From Lacrimispora amygdalina (GTDB lineage Bacteria; Bacillota; Clostridia; Lachnospirales; Lachnospiraceae), in NCBI RefSeq assembly GCF_900205965.1, contig NZ_OAOF01000006.1, positions 186,001 to 250,000 on the forward strand: a stretch of 64,000 bases of DNA, in the 5' to 3' direction. How positions within the stretch are numbered: position 1 is the first letter of the stretch; every line of letters starts with the position of its first letter. Under the pieces are notes generated by a model, which did not search any database, was not told where the DNA came from, and saw only the letters and a program-made list of their open reading frames with translations. Positions 37,029 to 46,728 of this stretch are shown here, in pieces. Both the position numbers and the translations under genes were made by a program.

Positions 37029-37598
37029 TTACATAGACAGACTTTTTAACAGAGCTGCTGCCTGATTAGCTCCGTCATTCTCTTCATTCGTTTCATTTGG
37101 TTTCAGACTCCCTAAGCGCTTAAGAAACGCCCTTTCGTCCAGGCTCACCTTTACATTGTAATCCAGCTTATGCCGGCCTAACATCTGTTTTATATACCGT
37201 TCTGCACTGGAGGCATCAGTCTTTCCGTCTGAACAGTACGCATAGATTTCATCCGGAAGGATCACAAGCACATCCATTGGCAGAAGCTGTTGTTTTGAAG
37301 AAATGATAAGTTCATACAAGACAATCCCTTTGTCTTCAAATACGGAGACCTTTTCTCCAAAAACCGGCGATAAAGAACGGTACCTGAAAGAAGCAATCAG
37401 GGGAGCCGCTATATTGGCCGTAGGCAGAACAGAAAGGATTGACATCACGGTTAAAACATTCTTTAATGCGTCGCTGGCAGCAAATTCCCGGAATAGTAAC
37501 TGAATAACAATCGCAGCTGCACCAATCAGCACCTTAAACAGCTCTCTCTTTTTATGATAATCACGGTAACCAGGCTGTCCTTTGCTGTATCGTTTCAC
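37029..37598 (-). CDS. Conserved small membrane protein of unknown function
   Basis: 189 residues. A basic N-terminus (MKRYSKGQPGYRDYHKKRELFK) is followed by two hydrophobic helices (VLIGAAAIVIQLLF; VLTVMSILSVLPTANIAAPLIASF) and a soluble C-terminal domain (IVLYELIISSKQQLLPMDVLVIL...SSAERYIKQMLGRHKLDYNVKV). I do not recognise a named family, though the layout looks conserved-hypothetical. Located between the RluA-type and SDR genes. Confidence 0.65.
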   Translation of the reverse strand: MKRYSKGQPGYRDYHKKRELFKVLIGAAAIVIQLLFREFAASDALKNVLTVMSILSVLPTANIAAPLIASFRYRSLSPVFGEKVSVFEDKGIVLYELIISSKQQLLPMDVLVILPDEIYAYCSDGKTDASSAERYIKQMLGRHKLDYNVKVSLDERAFLKRLGSLKPNETNEENDGANQAAALLKSLSM

Positions 37599-37617
37599 TT
37601 TTGTAACCCTCTTTCTT

Positions 37618-38403
37618 TTATCTTCTGGTATTCACCACCCGCATAAATCCTTTCATAAACCGGAGTATCGCGGAATGAGGAATCAATTTGCATAAAAGCC
37701 GGAACGCTTTCATCGTAGAGCCGTAAACGGAAACCGGCCGTCCCATCATACTGTCACGCAAAGCCAGACGTACGACCTTTTTGGGATCAGCCATCACAAC
37801 TTTTTTATAGAGAGGAATTCTGGCTGTTGTCTCAGCGACTTCAAAGAATTCCGTTCTGACAGGTCCTGGGCAAACCGCCGTCACAAGGATTTTCTTTGGC
37901 TTTAATTCCTCATTTAAGGCTCTGCTGTAACTTAATACAAATGCTTTCGTCGCTGCATAGATAGCAAAACCAGGCTGTGGCAGAAACGCTGCTGCAGAAG
38001 AAAATTGTATGATTCTGCTGTTTTCCGACATATAGGGAAGAACCATATGAGTCACTGCGCAAAGCGCTCTGCAATTTAAATCTGCCATTCCCAGTTCATC
38101 ATTTAAACTGGCTGATCCAACGTCCCCGATTTTTCCATAGCCAGCCGCATTGATCAGCCATTTTACTTCCGGTTTTTCTTCAAATAATACATCCTGCAGG
38201 CTCATCAGCTTATTGTCATCAGTTAAATCAATTGCAAACGATCTTACTTTTACCGGTACGAGAGGGGATAATTCCTCTATCCGGTCCTTCCTTCTGGCAA
38301 TCGCCCAGATCTCCCCAATGCCGCCAAAGCGGTCGGCAATCTGCATGATAAACTCTCTTCCCATACCGGAAGACGCACCAGTTACGATAGCAATCTTCAT
38401 CAT
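37618..38403 (-). CDS. Short-chain dehydrogenase/reductase (SDR)
   Basis: About 261 residues. The Rossmann cofactor motif TGASSGMGREF lies near the N-terminus, followed by the NAAGYG motif and the catalytic Ser and Tyr-x-x-x-Lys (IQFSSAAAFLPQPGFAIYAATKAF). The tail is hydrophobic/basic (RLLCKLIPHSAILRFMKGFMR). Classical SDRs of this type reduce acyl or keto groups using NADPH; the substrate cannot be assigned. Start at 38403, with AGAAGGG upstream; the longer frame starts inside that site. Confidence 0.88.
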   Translation of the reverse strand: MMKIAIVTGASSGMGREFIMQIADRFGGIGEIWAIARRKDRIEELSPLVPVKVRSFAIDLTDDNKLMSLQDVLFEEKPEVKWLINAAGYGKIGDVGSASLNDELGMADLNCRALCAVTHMVLPYMSENSRIIQFSSAAAFLPQPGFAIYAATKAFVLSYSRALNEELKPKKILVTAVCPGPVRTEFFEVAETTARIPLYKKVVMADPKKVVRLALRDSMMGRPVSVYGSTMKAFRLLCKLIPHSAILRFMKGFMRVVNTRR

Positions 38404-38431
38404 GATCCCTTCTTTCAATCAGACATTTATT

Positions 38432-40366
38432 CTATTTCTTTGTTGATTTTTTATGAACATTACGGATGGTCTTTTTCTTGCGTTCCCGCTGACCTCCCGC
38501 TGTCTCCCCCTTTTTCCTGTTTCCATAATCTTTCCCGGTTTTATCCTGGGAAAAACCCGGTTTTTGTCCATATTTGGGACGGATCAGACATTTTTTGTCA
38601 AATCCTATTAAATCAGTTCTTCCTGCTTTCGTAAGTGCCTCTGCCACAAGGTCATAATTCTTCGGATTCCGGTATTGGATCAATGCTCTCTGCATGGCCT
38701 TCTCATGAGGATTAGTAGGGACATATACCGGTTCCATCGTTCTGGGATCATAGCCGGTATAATACATGCAGGTGGATATTGTTGAAGGCGTAGGATAAAA
38801 ATCCTGTACCTGTTCCGGCATATAACCCAGATCCCTTAAATACTCGGCAAGCTCAATGGCCTCCGAAAGACCAGACCCCGGGTGGGAGGACATTAAATAA
38901 GGGACCAGATACTGTTTTAATCCCAGCCGTCCGTTCATATCGTTATATTCCTTTACAAACCGGCGGTAGACATCATTTTTCGGCTTGCCCATCTTATTTA
39001 GAACCTTGTCTGCCACATGTTCCGGTGCTACCTTTAACTGACCGCTGACATGGTATTCACAAAGCTCTTTTAAGAATTTCTTACCCGGGTCCGCAAGCAC
39101 ATAATCAAAACGGATACCAGAACGGATAAATACTTTTTTTACCTTGGGCAGATTTCTTAACTTTCTTAAAAGTTCAATGTAATCAGAATGGTCCGCTCTT
39201 AAATTCTTACATGGTTCCGGAAACAGGCATTGTTTATTTGGACAGGCACCTTTCCCGATCTGTTTTTCACAGGCTGGATACCGAAAATCCGCAGTAGGGC
39301 CTCCAACATCATGGATATAGCCTTTGAAATCAGGCTCATCAGTCAGCCACTTTGCTTCCTCAATGAGAGATTCATGGCTTCTGGCCTGTATGATTCTTCC
39401 CTGATGGAATGTGAGTGCACAGAAGCTGCATGCGCCGAAACATCCGCGATTGCTTATAAGGCTGAACTTAATCTCCCTGATAGCAGGAACTCCGCCCAGT
39501 TCTTCATAGGACGGGTGGTAATTACGCATATAAGGAAGCGAATAAACCCGGTCCATCTCTTCTGTAGACAACGGCTTGGCCGGAGGATTCTGAACCACGT
39601 ATAAATTGTCCTTGTATGGTTCCACAAGACGCTTCCCAATAAAAGGATCTGTGTTGCTATACTGAATATAATAGCTTTTTGCATATTCCAGTTTGTCTTT
39701 TTTCATACTGTCATAAGACGGAAGAAGCTGGGCATCATATACAGACTCCAGGCTGTCTGTTTTGTAGACAGTTCCCTCCACAAAAGTTATATCCCGGATA
39801 TCAATGCCGCTGTTTAATGCATCTGCTATTTCCACAATGGATTTTTCTCCCATTCCATAGGAGATTAAATCTGCCTGGGAGTCGATTAAAATAGAGTGCT
39901 TCAAACGATCCGACCAGTAATCATAATGAGCCAGACGCCTTAAACTGGCTTCGATACCACCGATAATCACCGGTGCTTTTTTATAAACGGAACGGATCAG
40001 ATTGCAGTATACGGTAGTTGCATAGTCGGGGCGCTTTCCCATAACGCCTCCCGGAGTGTAGGAATCCTGTTGTCGTCTCTTTTTTGATACAGAATAGTGG
40101 TTTACCATAGAATCCATATTTCCGCCGGAAACCAGAAATCCAAGCCGTGGTTCACCGAGAACAGAAATACTGGAAGGATCCTTCCAGTCGGGCTGGGCTA
40201 TCATCCCTACCTTGTAGCCGTGAGCTTCTAGCAGACGGCTGATAATAGCGGGTCCAAAAGAGGGGTGGTCTACGTAGGCATCTCCTGTTACATAGACAAA
40301 GTCACATTGTTTCCACCCCCGGATATTCATATCCGCCCTGGTGATTGGAAGATAGTCGTGCATCAT
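38432..40366 (-). CDS. YgiQ-family radical SAM protein
   Basis: 644 residues. The N-terminal part has B12-binding-like features (YVDHPSFGPAIISRLLEAHGYKVGMIAQPDW) as in the YgiQ/UPF0313 family. The radical SAM cluster motif is NRGCFGACSFCALTFHQGR. A second Cys group (CPNKQCLFPEPC) is conserved in the family. The tail is very basic (RKKGETAGGQRERKKKTIRNVHKKS). The role of YgiQ proteins is not established. It overlaps the HAD gene by 4 bases (ATGA). Confidence 0.92.
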   Translation of the reverse strand: MMHDYLPITRADMNIRGWKQCDFVYVTGDAYVDHPSFGPAIISRLLEAHGYKVGMIAQPDWKDPSSISVLGEPRLGFLVSGGNMDSMVNHYSVSKKRRQQDSYTPGGVMGKRPDYATTVYCNLIRSVYKKAPVIIGGIEASLRRLAHYDYWSDRLKHSILIDSQADLISYGMGEKSIVEIADALNSGIDIRDITFVEGTVYKTDSLESVYDAQLLPSYDSMKKDKLEYAKSYYIQYSNTDPFIGKRLVEPYKDNLYVVQNPPAKPLSTEEMDRVYSLPYMRNYHPSYEELGGVPAIREIKFSLISNRGCFGACSFCALTFHQGRIIQARSHESLIEEAKWLTDEPDFKGYIHDVGGPTADFRYPACEKQIGKGACPNKQCLFPEPCKNLRADHSDYIELLRKLRNLPKVKKVFIRSGIRFDYVLADPGKKFLKELCEYHVSGQLKVAPEHVADKVLNKMGKPKNDVYRRFVKEYNDMNGRLGLKQYLVPYLMSSHPGSGLSEAIELAEYLRDLGYMPEQVQDFYPTPSTISTCMYYTGYDPRTMEPVYVPTNPHEKAMQRALIQYRNPKNYDLVAEALTKAGRTDLIGFDKKCLIRPKYGQKPGFSQDKTGKDYGNRKKGETAGGQRERKKKTIRNVHKKSTKK

Positions 40367-41028
40367 GAGTTAACTCCATTTCTTTTTAACAACTGGTAAT
40401 AATCGTAAATAAAATAATCCGCAAGTTCCCGTTTCTCGTCTTCCAGTCCCCTGGAAAATTCGTCATCAACCGCACAGACTGTCATGCCTGCCCTTTTTCC
40501 TGCCATAATTCCTGCAGGTACATCCTCGAATACAAGGCACTGGGACGGCAATACAGCCAGTTCCTTTGCCACCTTTAAATAAATATCAGGTGCAGGCTTT
40601 CCTGCCGCTACTTCGCAGGAGGTGACCACTATTTTAAAATACTTCCCTATTTTTAAGGATTCAATCACAGCATCCACCATCTCTCTTCCGTTGCTGGTGG
40701 CAATTCCTGTATGAATGCCCTGTGACGCAAGGTAAGCGAGGAACTCCCCTGCCCCCGGTTTTAAGGGAACTTCATTTTTATACTTATCAAGGGACATATC
40801 TGTCCAGATTCCCTTGATCACATCCAGAGATTCCTCCAGATGAAACCGCTCTTTAAAATAAAAGGCAGTTTCCGTAAAGCTCATTCCTTCAATTTCCCGT
40901 TCCAGATCATCGGGGCAGGCAATGCCTCTGCTGCCTAAAAACTCTATATCAATGGATTTCCACATCCACATGGAATCCACCAAGGTTCCATCCAGATCAA
41001 AAATTACCGCTTTTTTCTGATTTAACAT
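40363..41028 (-). CDS. HAD-superfamily phosphatase (beta-phosphoglucomutase-like)
   Basis: 221 residues. Motif I VIFDLDGTLVDS (nucleophile Asp11 and acid/base Asp13), motif II ATSNGRE, motif III lysine in AAGKPAPDIYLKVA, and motif IV VFEDVPAGIMAGKRAGM. A helical cap domain lies between motifs I and II. Subfamily IA; the substrate cannot be read from sequence. Overlaps the RsuA-type gene upstream by 32 bases. Confidence 0.9.
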   Translation of the reverse strand: MLNQKKAVIFDLDGTLVDSMWMWKSIDIEFLGSRGIACPDDLEREIEGMSFTETAFYFKERFHLEESLDVIKGIWTDMSLDKYKNEVPLKPGAGEFLAYLASQGIHTGIATSNGREMVDAVIESLKIGKYFKIVVTSCEVAAGKPAPDIYLKVAKELAVLPSQCLVFEDVPAGIMAGKRAGMTVCAVDDEFSRGLEDEKRELADYFIYDYYQLLKRNGVNS

Positions 41029-41764
41029 CTTTTGTTCTTTCTTCCTTTCCGTGACGCTTTAACAGATCAATTTCCTCCCCGGTAAGGGGGCGGTACTCAC
41101 CAGGCTGTAAATTTTCATCCAGCTTTAAGCTGCCCATAGAGAGTCTCTTTAAGTATACCACACTGCACCCCAAAGCTTCAAACATTCGTTTTACCTGATG
41201 AAATTTCCCTTGCCTGATCGTCAGGAGAATCGAGGAAGGAGTTCCATATTCCAGAATTTCAAGACCGGCAGGCATCGTTAATGTTCCGTCTTCCAGAACT
41301 ACTCCCTCTTCCATGCGTTTGACTGCATCTGCAGGAATTACTCCTTCTATTCTGGCATAATACACCTTATCCACATGCTTTTTAGGGGACAAAAGCTGAT
41401 GAGCCAGATCCCCATCATTGGTAATGAGAAGAAGACCCTCCGTATCGATATCCAGTCTTCCCACCGGGAATAAATCTCCCCGTTTCCGGTCCGTAATCAA
41501 ATCAATGACAGTCTGGTACCGGTTATCTTCTGTGGCTGACACCACCCCCTGAGGTTTGCACAGCATATAATATTCAAATTCTGCATAAGAGATTGTTCTT
41601 CCGTCAACTGCGATTACATTCTGCCCTGGAATCAGCTTGCGTTCCGGCTTTTTCTCAGGAATGCCGTCTACGGTAATCCTTCCTTTTCGTGCCATTTCCT
41701 TAATCTGGCTTCTTGTTCCTTCTCCCATTTCAGCTAAATATTTATCTAATCGGATTTCTTTCAT
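40997..41764 (-). CDS. RsuA/RluB-family pseudouridine synthase
   Basis: About 255 residues. An S4 domain (IRLDKYLAEMGEGTRSQIKEMARKGRITVDG) is followed by the catalytic GRLDIDTEGLLLITNDG block and the C-terminal IRQGKFHQVKRMFEALGC. The N-terminal architecture and length fit RsuA (16S rRNA uridine 516) better than RluB. Start at 41764, where TAATG joins it to the RsmF-type gene. The C-terminal 20 residues are charged and overlap the HAD gene. Confidence 0.9.
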   Translation of the reverse strand: MKEIRLDKYLAEMGEGTRSQIKEMARKGRITVDGIPEKKPERKLIPGQNVIAVDGRTISYAEFEYYMLCKPQGVVSATEDNRYQTVIDLITDRKRGDLFPVGRLDIDTEGLLLITNDGDLAHQLLSPKKHVDKVYYARIEGVIPADAVKRMEEGVVLEDGTLTMPAGLEILEYGTPSSILLTIRQGKFHQVKRMFEALGCSVVYLKRLSMGSLKLDENLQPGEYRPLTGEEIDLLKRHGKEERTKDVKSEKSGNF

Positions 41765-43128
41765 TACTGCCACCGCCATCCCGGATTGTATTTATTTTTC
41801 AGCGTATCACCATTTCCTTTGGCAAATCCCAGAGGAAATCCGTCTACACAGATTAAGATCCAGCCTTTTTTTCTTCCATCTGATTCTGTCAAAAAAACAG
41901 TTTCCCCTTTTAAGTACCGTATCACTCTCTCATCTTCCTTTTGAAACGAGATTGTCTGCTTAAATTCTTCACATGTGAGAGACTGAGCCAGTGCCTGGGA
42001 TGGTTCGAAACGTTCCTTTTTCATCTCACCCAGTAAAAGACCTGTACGAAGAAAACGGAGCTTCCGTCCAGCTTCCGGAAAATACTCCGGAAGGTAATAG
42101 ACACAGTTATTCTTAATCTCGATTCGGGAGGTGATAAACGGCTTTGATATCATTGAGAGGAACTGAGATAATTCTTCCGGCAATTCTTTTGCTTTTCTGC
42201 ATTCTGGCTTTTCCTTCTCTCCCCAAACCGGTTCCCCCTTTTTCTTTAAGAGAGCCATGAAATGACCTTCTCCCTTGATTTTATGGGGAAACAGGCGAAA
42301 GCAGCCTGACAGTCCGATACCGTCTGAAGCTCCTTCAAACAGCGGCAGCTTCACCAGTTCCATATCCTCATGGTTTTTCAGGATATGGCGGATAATATCT
42401 TCATTTTCGCAGATGGAGAAGGTACAGGTAGAATACATCAAAAGACCGCCTGGTGCCAGCATCTCAACCGCATGTCCAACGATTTCAGTCTGTATCGCCG
42501 CATAATATTCCGGTCCATGCTCTTCATAGCTTTTCACCATATCTGCATCTTTTCGGAACATTCCTTCTCCCGAACAGGGTGCATCCACCAGAATCTTATT
42601 AAAAAAGCCTGGAAATACCGTTTTTAATTTTTCCGGCTCCTCACTGGTAACACAGATATTTTCGATTCCCCATAGCTCCAGGTTTTTTAATAGTGCCCGT
42701 GCCCTGGAATTGCTGATATCGTTAGATACCAAAAGTCCTTTCCCGTTCAGTTTTGTGCCAAGCTCCGTGCTTTTTCCACCTGGTGCAGCACAAAGATCCA
42801 GAACCTTATCTCCCGGTTCAACCGGAAGCATATGGGCCGGTGTCATTGCGCTGGGTTCCTGCAGATAGTAAAGCCCGGCATAATAATAGGGATCTTTTGC
42901 CGGACGCTCCACACCTTCATAATAATAACCATTGCTGATCCAGGGAACCGGATGAAGCTTTAATGTTGTTATATCCTGAAATTCTTCCGGGGAGATCTTT
43001 AACGTATTGACACGCAGGCCATACAGCCGTTCTTCTTCAAAGCTTTTTAGATAGGCTTCATATTCTACCGTCCCCAGCAAGTCCTTCATCCTGCTTAAAA
43101 ATTCTTCCGAAATTTTAATTTCCTTCAC
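41764..43128 (-). CDS. NOL1/NOP2/Sun-family rRNA (cytosine-C5) methyltransferase, RsmF-like
   Basis: 454 residues. The SAM-binding motif is VLDLCAAPGGKSTELG. The two catalytic cysteines of m5C methyltransferases are present in DAPCSGEGMFR and in YSTCTFSICENE. The C-terminal region from about residue 290 (ITSRIEIKNNCVYYLPEYFP...FEPSQALAQSLT) matches the PUA-like extension of RsmF/YebU proteins. First gene of the run that continues down to recU. Confidence 0.92.
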   Translation of the reverse strand: MKEIKISEEFLSRMKDLLGTVEYEAYLKSFEEERLYGLRVNTLKISPEEFQDITTLKLHPVPWISNGYYYEGVERPAKDPYYYAGLYYLQEPSAMTPAHMLPVEPGDKVLDLCAAPGGKSTELGTKLNGKGLLVSNDISNSRARALLKNLELWGIENICVTSEEPEKLKTVFPGFFNKILVDAPCSGEGMFRKDADMVKSYEEHGPEYYAAIQTEIVGHAVEMLAPGGLLMYSTCTFSICENEDIIRHILKNHEDMELVKLPLFEGASDGIGLSGCFRLFPHKIKGEGHFMALLKKKGEPVWGEKEKPECRKAKELPEELSQFLSMISKPFITSRIEIKNNCVYYLPEYFPEAGRKLRFLRTGLLLGEMKKERFEPSQALAQSLTCEEFKQTISFQKEDERVIRYLKGETVFLTESDGRKKGWILICVDGFPLGFAKGNGDTLKNKYNPGWRWQ

Positions 43129-43171
43129 TTTTTTACTCCTATTTCTTCTCTATGTAAGCAATCTTAATATA

Positions 43172-43981
43172 CTAATATGAATATTTCAACCGGTATTTCT
43201 CCAGATATTTAAGGATCCAGTAAGGATTAACACTCATCTCCTCATTGTGATCTGTCCGGATATAAATTCCAAGGTGCAGATGCACATCAAAATTCCCGGT
43301 GGTTCCTTCCACTTTACTGTAACCGGTATCCCCCATAAACCCCAGCAGCTCACCCGCATTCACCTTATCTCCTTTTTTCCACTCTCTGCTGTAACCATAG
43401 AGGTGGGCATAATACAAATAGGCTCCCCCCGGAGTCCGTATCCCCAGCCGCCAGCCGCCTTTTTCCAGCCAGCCCACCTTTTCCACGACTCCGTCACTGA
43501 TGCTGATGATGGGATAGGTGCCTCTGGGTTTTTCATTTCCCATTACATCACAGCCTTCATGTCCCCGTTCTCCGCCATAAGAGCGGCTTTCCATCCAGCC
43601 ATCTTCAAATTTAACACGAGGAAAATCCGGATCAGTATTTTCAGGAACAGGAAAATACTTAAGATCACCCAGTATGGTTTCATACGCCTTTTTTAACTTT
43701 CGGTATTCTGCAGGCTTTACTTTTAAAAGTCTGTTTGTATGTACGGTTACATCCTTCACCTTTGTTAAATCATACTGGTGTTCTACCATCAGGGAGGTGA
43801 GGGTATCATAGTCGATCTCCTCCCAGCCTGCTACTATTTTCCCAAGCTGCATACTTCTGAAATCATCACTCTCCCATGTGTAGGCATTCAGCTGATAAAA
43901 CGTGGGATTATTATAGAGATAATCAATCATGGTCACATGAAATACGGAAAGGATCAGGATTAAAAAAACAATCACCATCAT
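43172..43981 (-). CDS. M23-family peptidoglycan metallopeptidase
   Basis: 269 residues. A single N-terminal hydrophobic segment (MMVIVFLILILSVFHVTMI) anchors or exports the protein. The C-terminal LytM/M23 domain has the zinc ligands in ERGHEGCDVMG (HxxxD) and FDVHLHLGIY (HxH), plus SDGVVEKVGW and the YYAHL segment. Likely cuts peptidoglycan cross-bridges at the cell surface. It is transcribed divergently from a YlbJ-like gene only 52 bases away, and sporulation or cell-wall use would fit that neighbour. Confidence 0.9.
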   Translation of the reverse strand: MMVIVFLILILSVFHVTMIDYLYNNPTFYQLNAYTWESDDFRSMQLGKIVAGWEEIDYDTLTSLMVEHQYDLTKVKDVTVHTNRLLKVKPAEYRKLKKAYETILGDLKYFPVPENTDPDFPRVKFEDGWMESRSYGGERGHEGCDVMGNEKPRGTYPIISISDGVVEKVGWLEKGGWRLGIRTPGGAYLYYAHLYGYSREWKKGDKVNAGELLGFMGDTGYSKVEGTTGNFDVHLHLGIYIRTDHNEEMSVNPYWILKYLEKYRLKYSY

Positions 43982-44032
43982 ATCAATCTTGCCTTCTCAA
44001 TATATTGTATAAAACAATCTATTCAGGTGGGT

Positions 44033-44959
44033 ATGAAAAAATCCTTCATCCGTCTTCTTTCTGTCGCTGCGCTGTTTCTGCTGCTCTTTTTACATGATAC
44101 CGCATTTGAAGGAGCCAAAAGCGGACTGATTCTTTGGGGCAGTGTTGTAGTTCCCACGCTTCTTCCTTTTATGATCTGTTCCAATGTAATTGTTTCCTTA
44201 AATGCCATACATATTCTGATATTTCCGGTCAGACAGCTTCTGCACCGGTTCTTCTGCCTGTCTGATGCCGGGTGTTATACCTTCGTTTCCGGCCTGCTCT
44301 GCGGCTATCCCATGGGCGCCAAAACCTGCAGCGAATTTATGGATGAAAACAGGATTACGCAAAAGGAGGGGAAATATTTATTAGCAGTCTGTAATCATCC
44401 CAGCCCCATGTTTCTTCTGGGATATGCAGCCTCTGCACTTCCAAAAACTGTACCGGTCTGGATTCTTCTGCTTTGTATCTATCTCCCTGTTATACCGGTA
44501 TCCCTTGCAGCCCGCATCTGTTACCGGGTGGAACGTCCGTTTCGTTCCTTACCCGTATCAAAAGAATCCGTAAAATCTTTTGATGAAAGCCTTATGGATT
44601 CCTGTGAGGTAATGGTGAAAATCGGCGGATATATCATGCTTTTTTCCATCGTGGTCTTTTATATCATGAAGCTTGGCTTCCTTTCACCGGAATATAAGGC
44701 AGTACTTCTTGGATTTGTGGAAATCACTACAGGGATCCAGGCAGTTTCCCATGCATTTACTGGAATGGGGGGCGGATTATGGATCAGTGCAGTTACAGCA
44801 TTCGGCGGCTTCTCCGGTGTCTTTCAGACAAAGAGTGTCATAAAAAATGCCGGATTATCCATCCGGCACTATGTAGCATGGAAAGCAATACATACTCTCC
44901 TTACAATCCTACTTTTTATTCTGCTGACCCGTCTTGCGGTACTTCTGCCGTCTGTATAA
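44033..44959 (+). CDS. YlbJ-like sporulation integral membrane protein
   Basis: About 308 residues with seven or eight hydrophobic helices. The FVSGLLCGYPMGAKTCSEF, CNHPSPMFLLGYA and TAFGGFSGVFQTKS motifs are typical of the YlbJ / nucleoside-recognition family, needed for spore cortex formation in Bacillus. I use the ATG at 44033, with CAGGTGG just upstream. The 3' end overlaps the converging coiled-coil gene by 44 bases. Confidence 0.78.
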   Translation: MKKSFIRLLSVAALFLLLFLHDTAFEGAKSGLILWGSVVVPTLLPFMICSNVIVSLNAIHILIFPVRQLLHRFFCLSDAGCYTFVSGLLCGYPMGAKTCSEFMDENRITQKEGKYLLAVCNHPSPMFLLGYAASALPKTVPVWILLLCIYLPVIPVSLAARICYRVERPFRSLPVSKESVKSFDESLMDSCEVMVKIGGYIMLFSIVVFYIMKLGFLSPEYKAVLLGFVEITTGIQAVSHAFTGMGGGLWISAVTAFGGFSGVFQTKSVIKNAGLSIRHYVAWKAIHTLLTILLFILLTRLAVLLPSV

Positions 44960-45497
44960 CAGCTCCTGTCAGCTCCTGACGGTTAGATGATACAATATCA
45001 TAGCTTGACTGCATGGAAGTCATAAAAGCGTCAAAACGCCCCTGTGCACCCTCCATGGAGTGACTGATGATCGTCTGCAGACTCTTTAACATATCATCTG
45101 TATATTGAACGGAGCTTTGGCGGATCCCGTTCGCATCAGCAACAGCCTGTTCCACGATCTGTTGTGCCTGGACCTGAGCCTGTTCTATAATCTCATTGGC
45201 CTGGGCATATGCTTTCTGCATAATCTCATGCTCATTCACCAGTTCATTGGTCTGGGCATTGGCCTGGGCCAGAATAGAATCAGCCTGCTGACGGGCTTCG
45301 CCCATAATGGCATCCCTGTTGCTGATAATCTTCTGATACTGTTTGATCTCATCGGGAATCCGAAGACGCAGTTCCACCAGCAGCTCTTCCAGTTCATCTC
45401 TGTTCACCACAATCTTACTGTTAGAAAGGGGCTGGTACTTACAACTGTCAATATATTCTTCTATTTCACCGATTAACTGTTCAATTCTGCTCATCAT
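44916..45497 (-). CDS. Coiled-coil protein (DivIVA/ATPase-H-like annotation in Firmicutes)
   Basis: 193 residues, largely a long charged coiled coil (ELRLRIPDEIKQYQKIISNRDAIMGEARQQADSILAQANAQTNEL... with many Gln/Ala/Glu heptads). It starts with MSRIEQLIGEIEEYIDSCKYQPLSNSKIVVNRDEL, a conserved N-terminal module. Often annotated as a vacuolar ATPase subunit H-like or ATPase protein, but no catalytic motif is visible. AAGGAG precedes the start. Just downstream of coaD in the same direction. Confidence 0.7.
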   Translation of the reverse strand: MMSRIEQLIGEIEEYIDSCKYQPLSNSKIVVNRDELEELLVELRLRIPDEIKQYQKIISNRDAIMGEARQQADSILAQANAQTNELVNEHEIMQKAYAQANEIIEQAQVQAQQIVEQAVADANGIRQSSVQYTDDMLKSLQTIISHSMEGAQGRFDAFMTSMQSSYDIVSSNRQELTGAVIQTAEVPQDGSAE

Positions 45498-45516
45498 AAT
45501 ACGGACACTCCTTGCT

Positions 45517-46005
45517 TTATTTCGTTCTATCTTCTATTTTCTTCCTTACACGTTCTGCAATCTCCTGAGGCACAAACGCGTTTATCTCACCGCCATAAGA
45601 GGCAATTTCCTTCACAATGCTGGAACTTAAGTAGGAATACTTTAAATTCGTTGTTAAAAACACAGTGTCCACCTCTGGTGCAATCACCCGGTTTGTCTGT
45701 GCAATCTGTAATTCGTATTCAAAATCCGTTACAGCCCGAAGCCCGCGGATTACCGCTTCCGCCTGATTGGCTCGTACAAAATCGATTAACAGCCCTCCGA
45801 AAGATTTTACTTCTACATTCTCTAAATTAATCGTCAGGCTCTTTAACATATTAACACGTTCTTCTACAGAAAACAACGGAGTTTTTGAATTATTATTTAA
45901 AACTCCAATAATTAAATGGTCACACATTCTTGCCGAGCGCTCAATAATATCTAGATGACCATAGGTCACCGGATCAAAGCTTCCCGGATATACTGCTTTT
46001 CTCAT
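45517..46005 (-). CDS. coaD: Pantetheine-phosphate adenylyltransferase
   Basis: Fourth step of coenzyme A synthesis (phosphopantetheine plus ATP to dephospho-CoA). 162 residues, normal. The nucleotidyltransferase motif is [16 protein letters not shown], and [13 protein letters not shown] is the second conserved block. It follows rsmD with 19 bases between, a widely conserved gene pair. Confidence 0.97.
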   Translation of the reverse strand: MRKAVYPGSFDPVTYGHLDIIERSARMCDHLIIGVLNNNSKTPLFSVEERVNMLKSLTINLENVEVKSFGGLLIDFVRANQAEAVIRGLRAVTDFEYELQIAQTNRVIAPEVDTVFLTTNLKYSYLSSSIVKEIASYGGEINAFVPQEIAERVRKKIEDRTK

Positions 46006-46023
46006 ATTGTCTCTTCCTTTTAT

Positions 46024-46587
46024 CTATTCTTTTTCAGTTCTTGTTACAAATACATGCTTATTGGTTTTGTAATTCTTCTCTCTTGTAATCTCATATCCCA
46101 TGGACTTCAGATAATCAAAATCCGTATCCAGAGAAGCTTCGATAATTATGGTAGTGTCTTCGTTGATCAGGGAGGAAGCGGCGAGATATTCCAGAACCCG
46201 TTTTTCCCATTCCATACGATAGGGAGGATCCATAAATATAACATCAAACAGATAATCTTTATCCTCCAGACGCTTCAAGGCTGCTAAAACATCACAGTTC
46301 ATGACGACTGCATCATCCTGAAGACGTGTTGTCTTTAAATTCTCCCGGATACACTCCGCTGCTTTCTGGTTTTGTTCCACCATTACTGCCAGTTTCGCAC
46401 TCCGGCTTAAGGCCTCAATTCCGATAGCTCCGCTTCCGGAGAACAAATCCAGAAAACAGCAGTCCGGGATCTGGTCATGAATCATATTAAAAAGTGTTTC
46501 TTTTATTCTGTCAGTTGTTGGTCTCGTATCCAGACCCTCTATTGTTTTTAAAATAAGCCTTCTGGCTTTTCCGGCGATTACTCTCAT
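46024..46587 (-). CDS. rsmD: 16S rRNA (guanine-966-N2)-methyltransferase
   Basis: 187 residues from 46587 (GAGGAAAC upstream; the longer 5' frame is unlike the family). The SAM motif DLFSGSGAIGIEALSR and catalytic FMDPPYR are present, plus the N-terminal MRVIAGKARR typical of RsmD. Next to coaD as in most bacteria. Confidence 0.96.
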   Translation of the reverse strand: MRVIAGKARRLILKTIEGLDTRPTTDRIKETLFNMIHDQIPDCCFLDLFSGSGAIGIEALSRSAKLAVMVEQNQKAAECIRENLKTTRLQDDAVVMNCDVLAALKRLEDKDYLFDVIFMDPPYRMEWEKRVLEYLAASSLINEDTTIIIEASLDTDFDYLKSMGYEITREKNYKTNKHVFVTRTEKE

Positions 46588-46650
46588 ATATAGTTTCCTC
46601 ACATTGTTTTTCCAGACTATTATAGTATGAATATAGAAATTATACAACAC

Positions 46651-46678
46651 AAAAAGAAAGGAGCCGCAGCTCCTTTCT
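46651..46678 (-). terminator. Terminator of the spore-protein gene
   Basis: Minus strand: AGAAAGGAGC, 4-base loop, GCTCCTTTCT, then TTTTTGTG. A perfect 10-bp stem located 50 bases after the ssp stop. Confidence 0.9.
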
Positions 46679-46728
46679 TAATCAAATGAATGATTACCGG
46701 ACTGTAGCTCCTTTTTGATGTTTACAGA

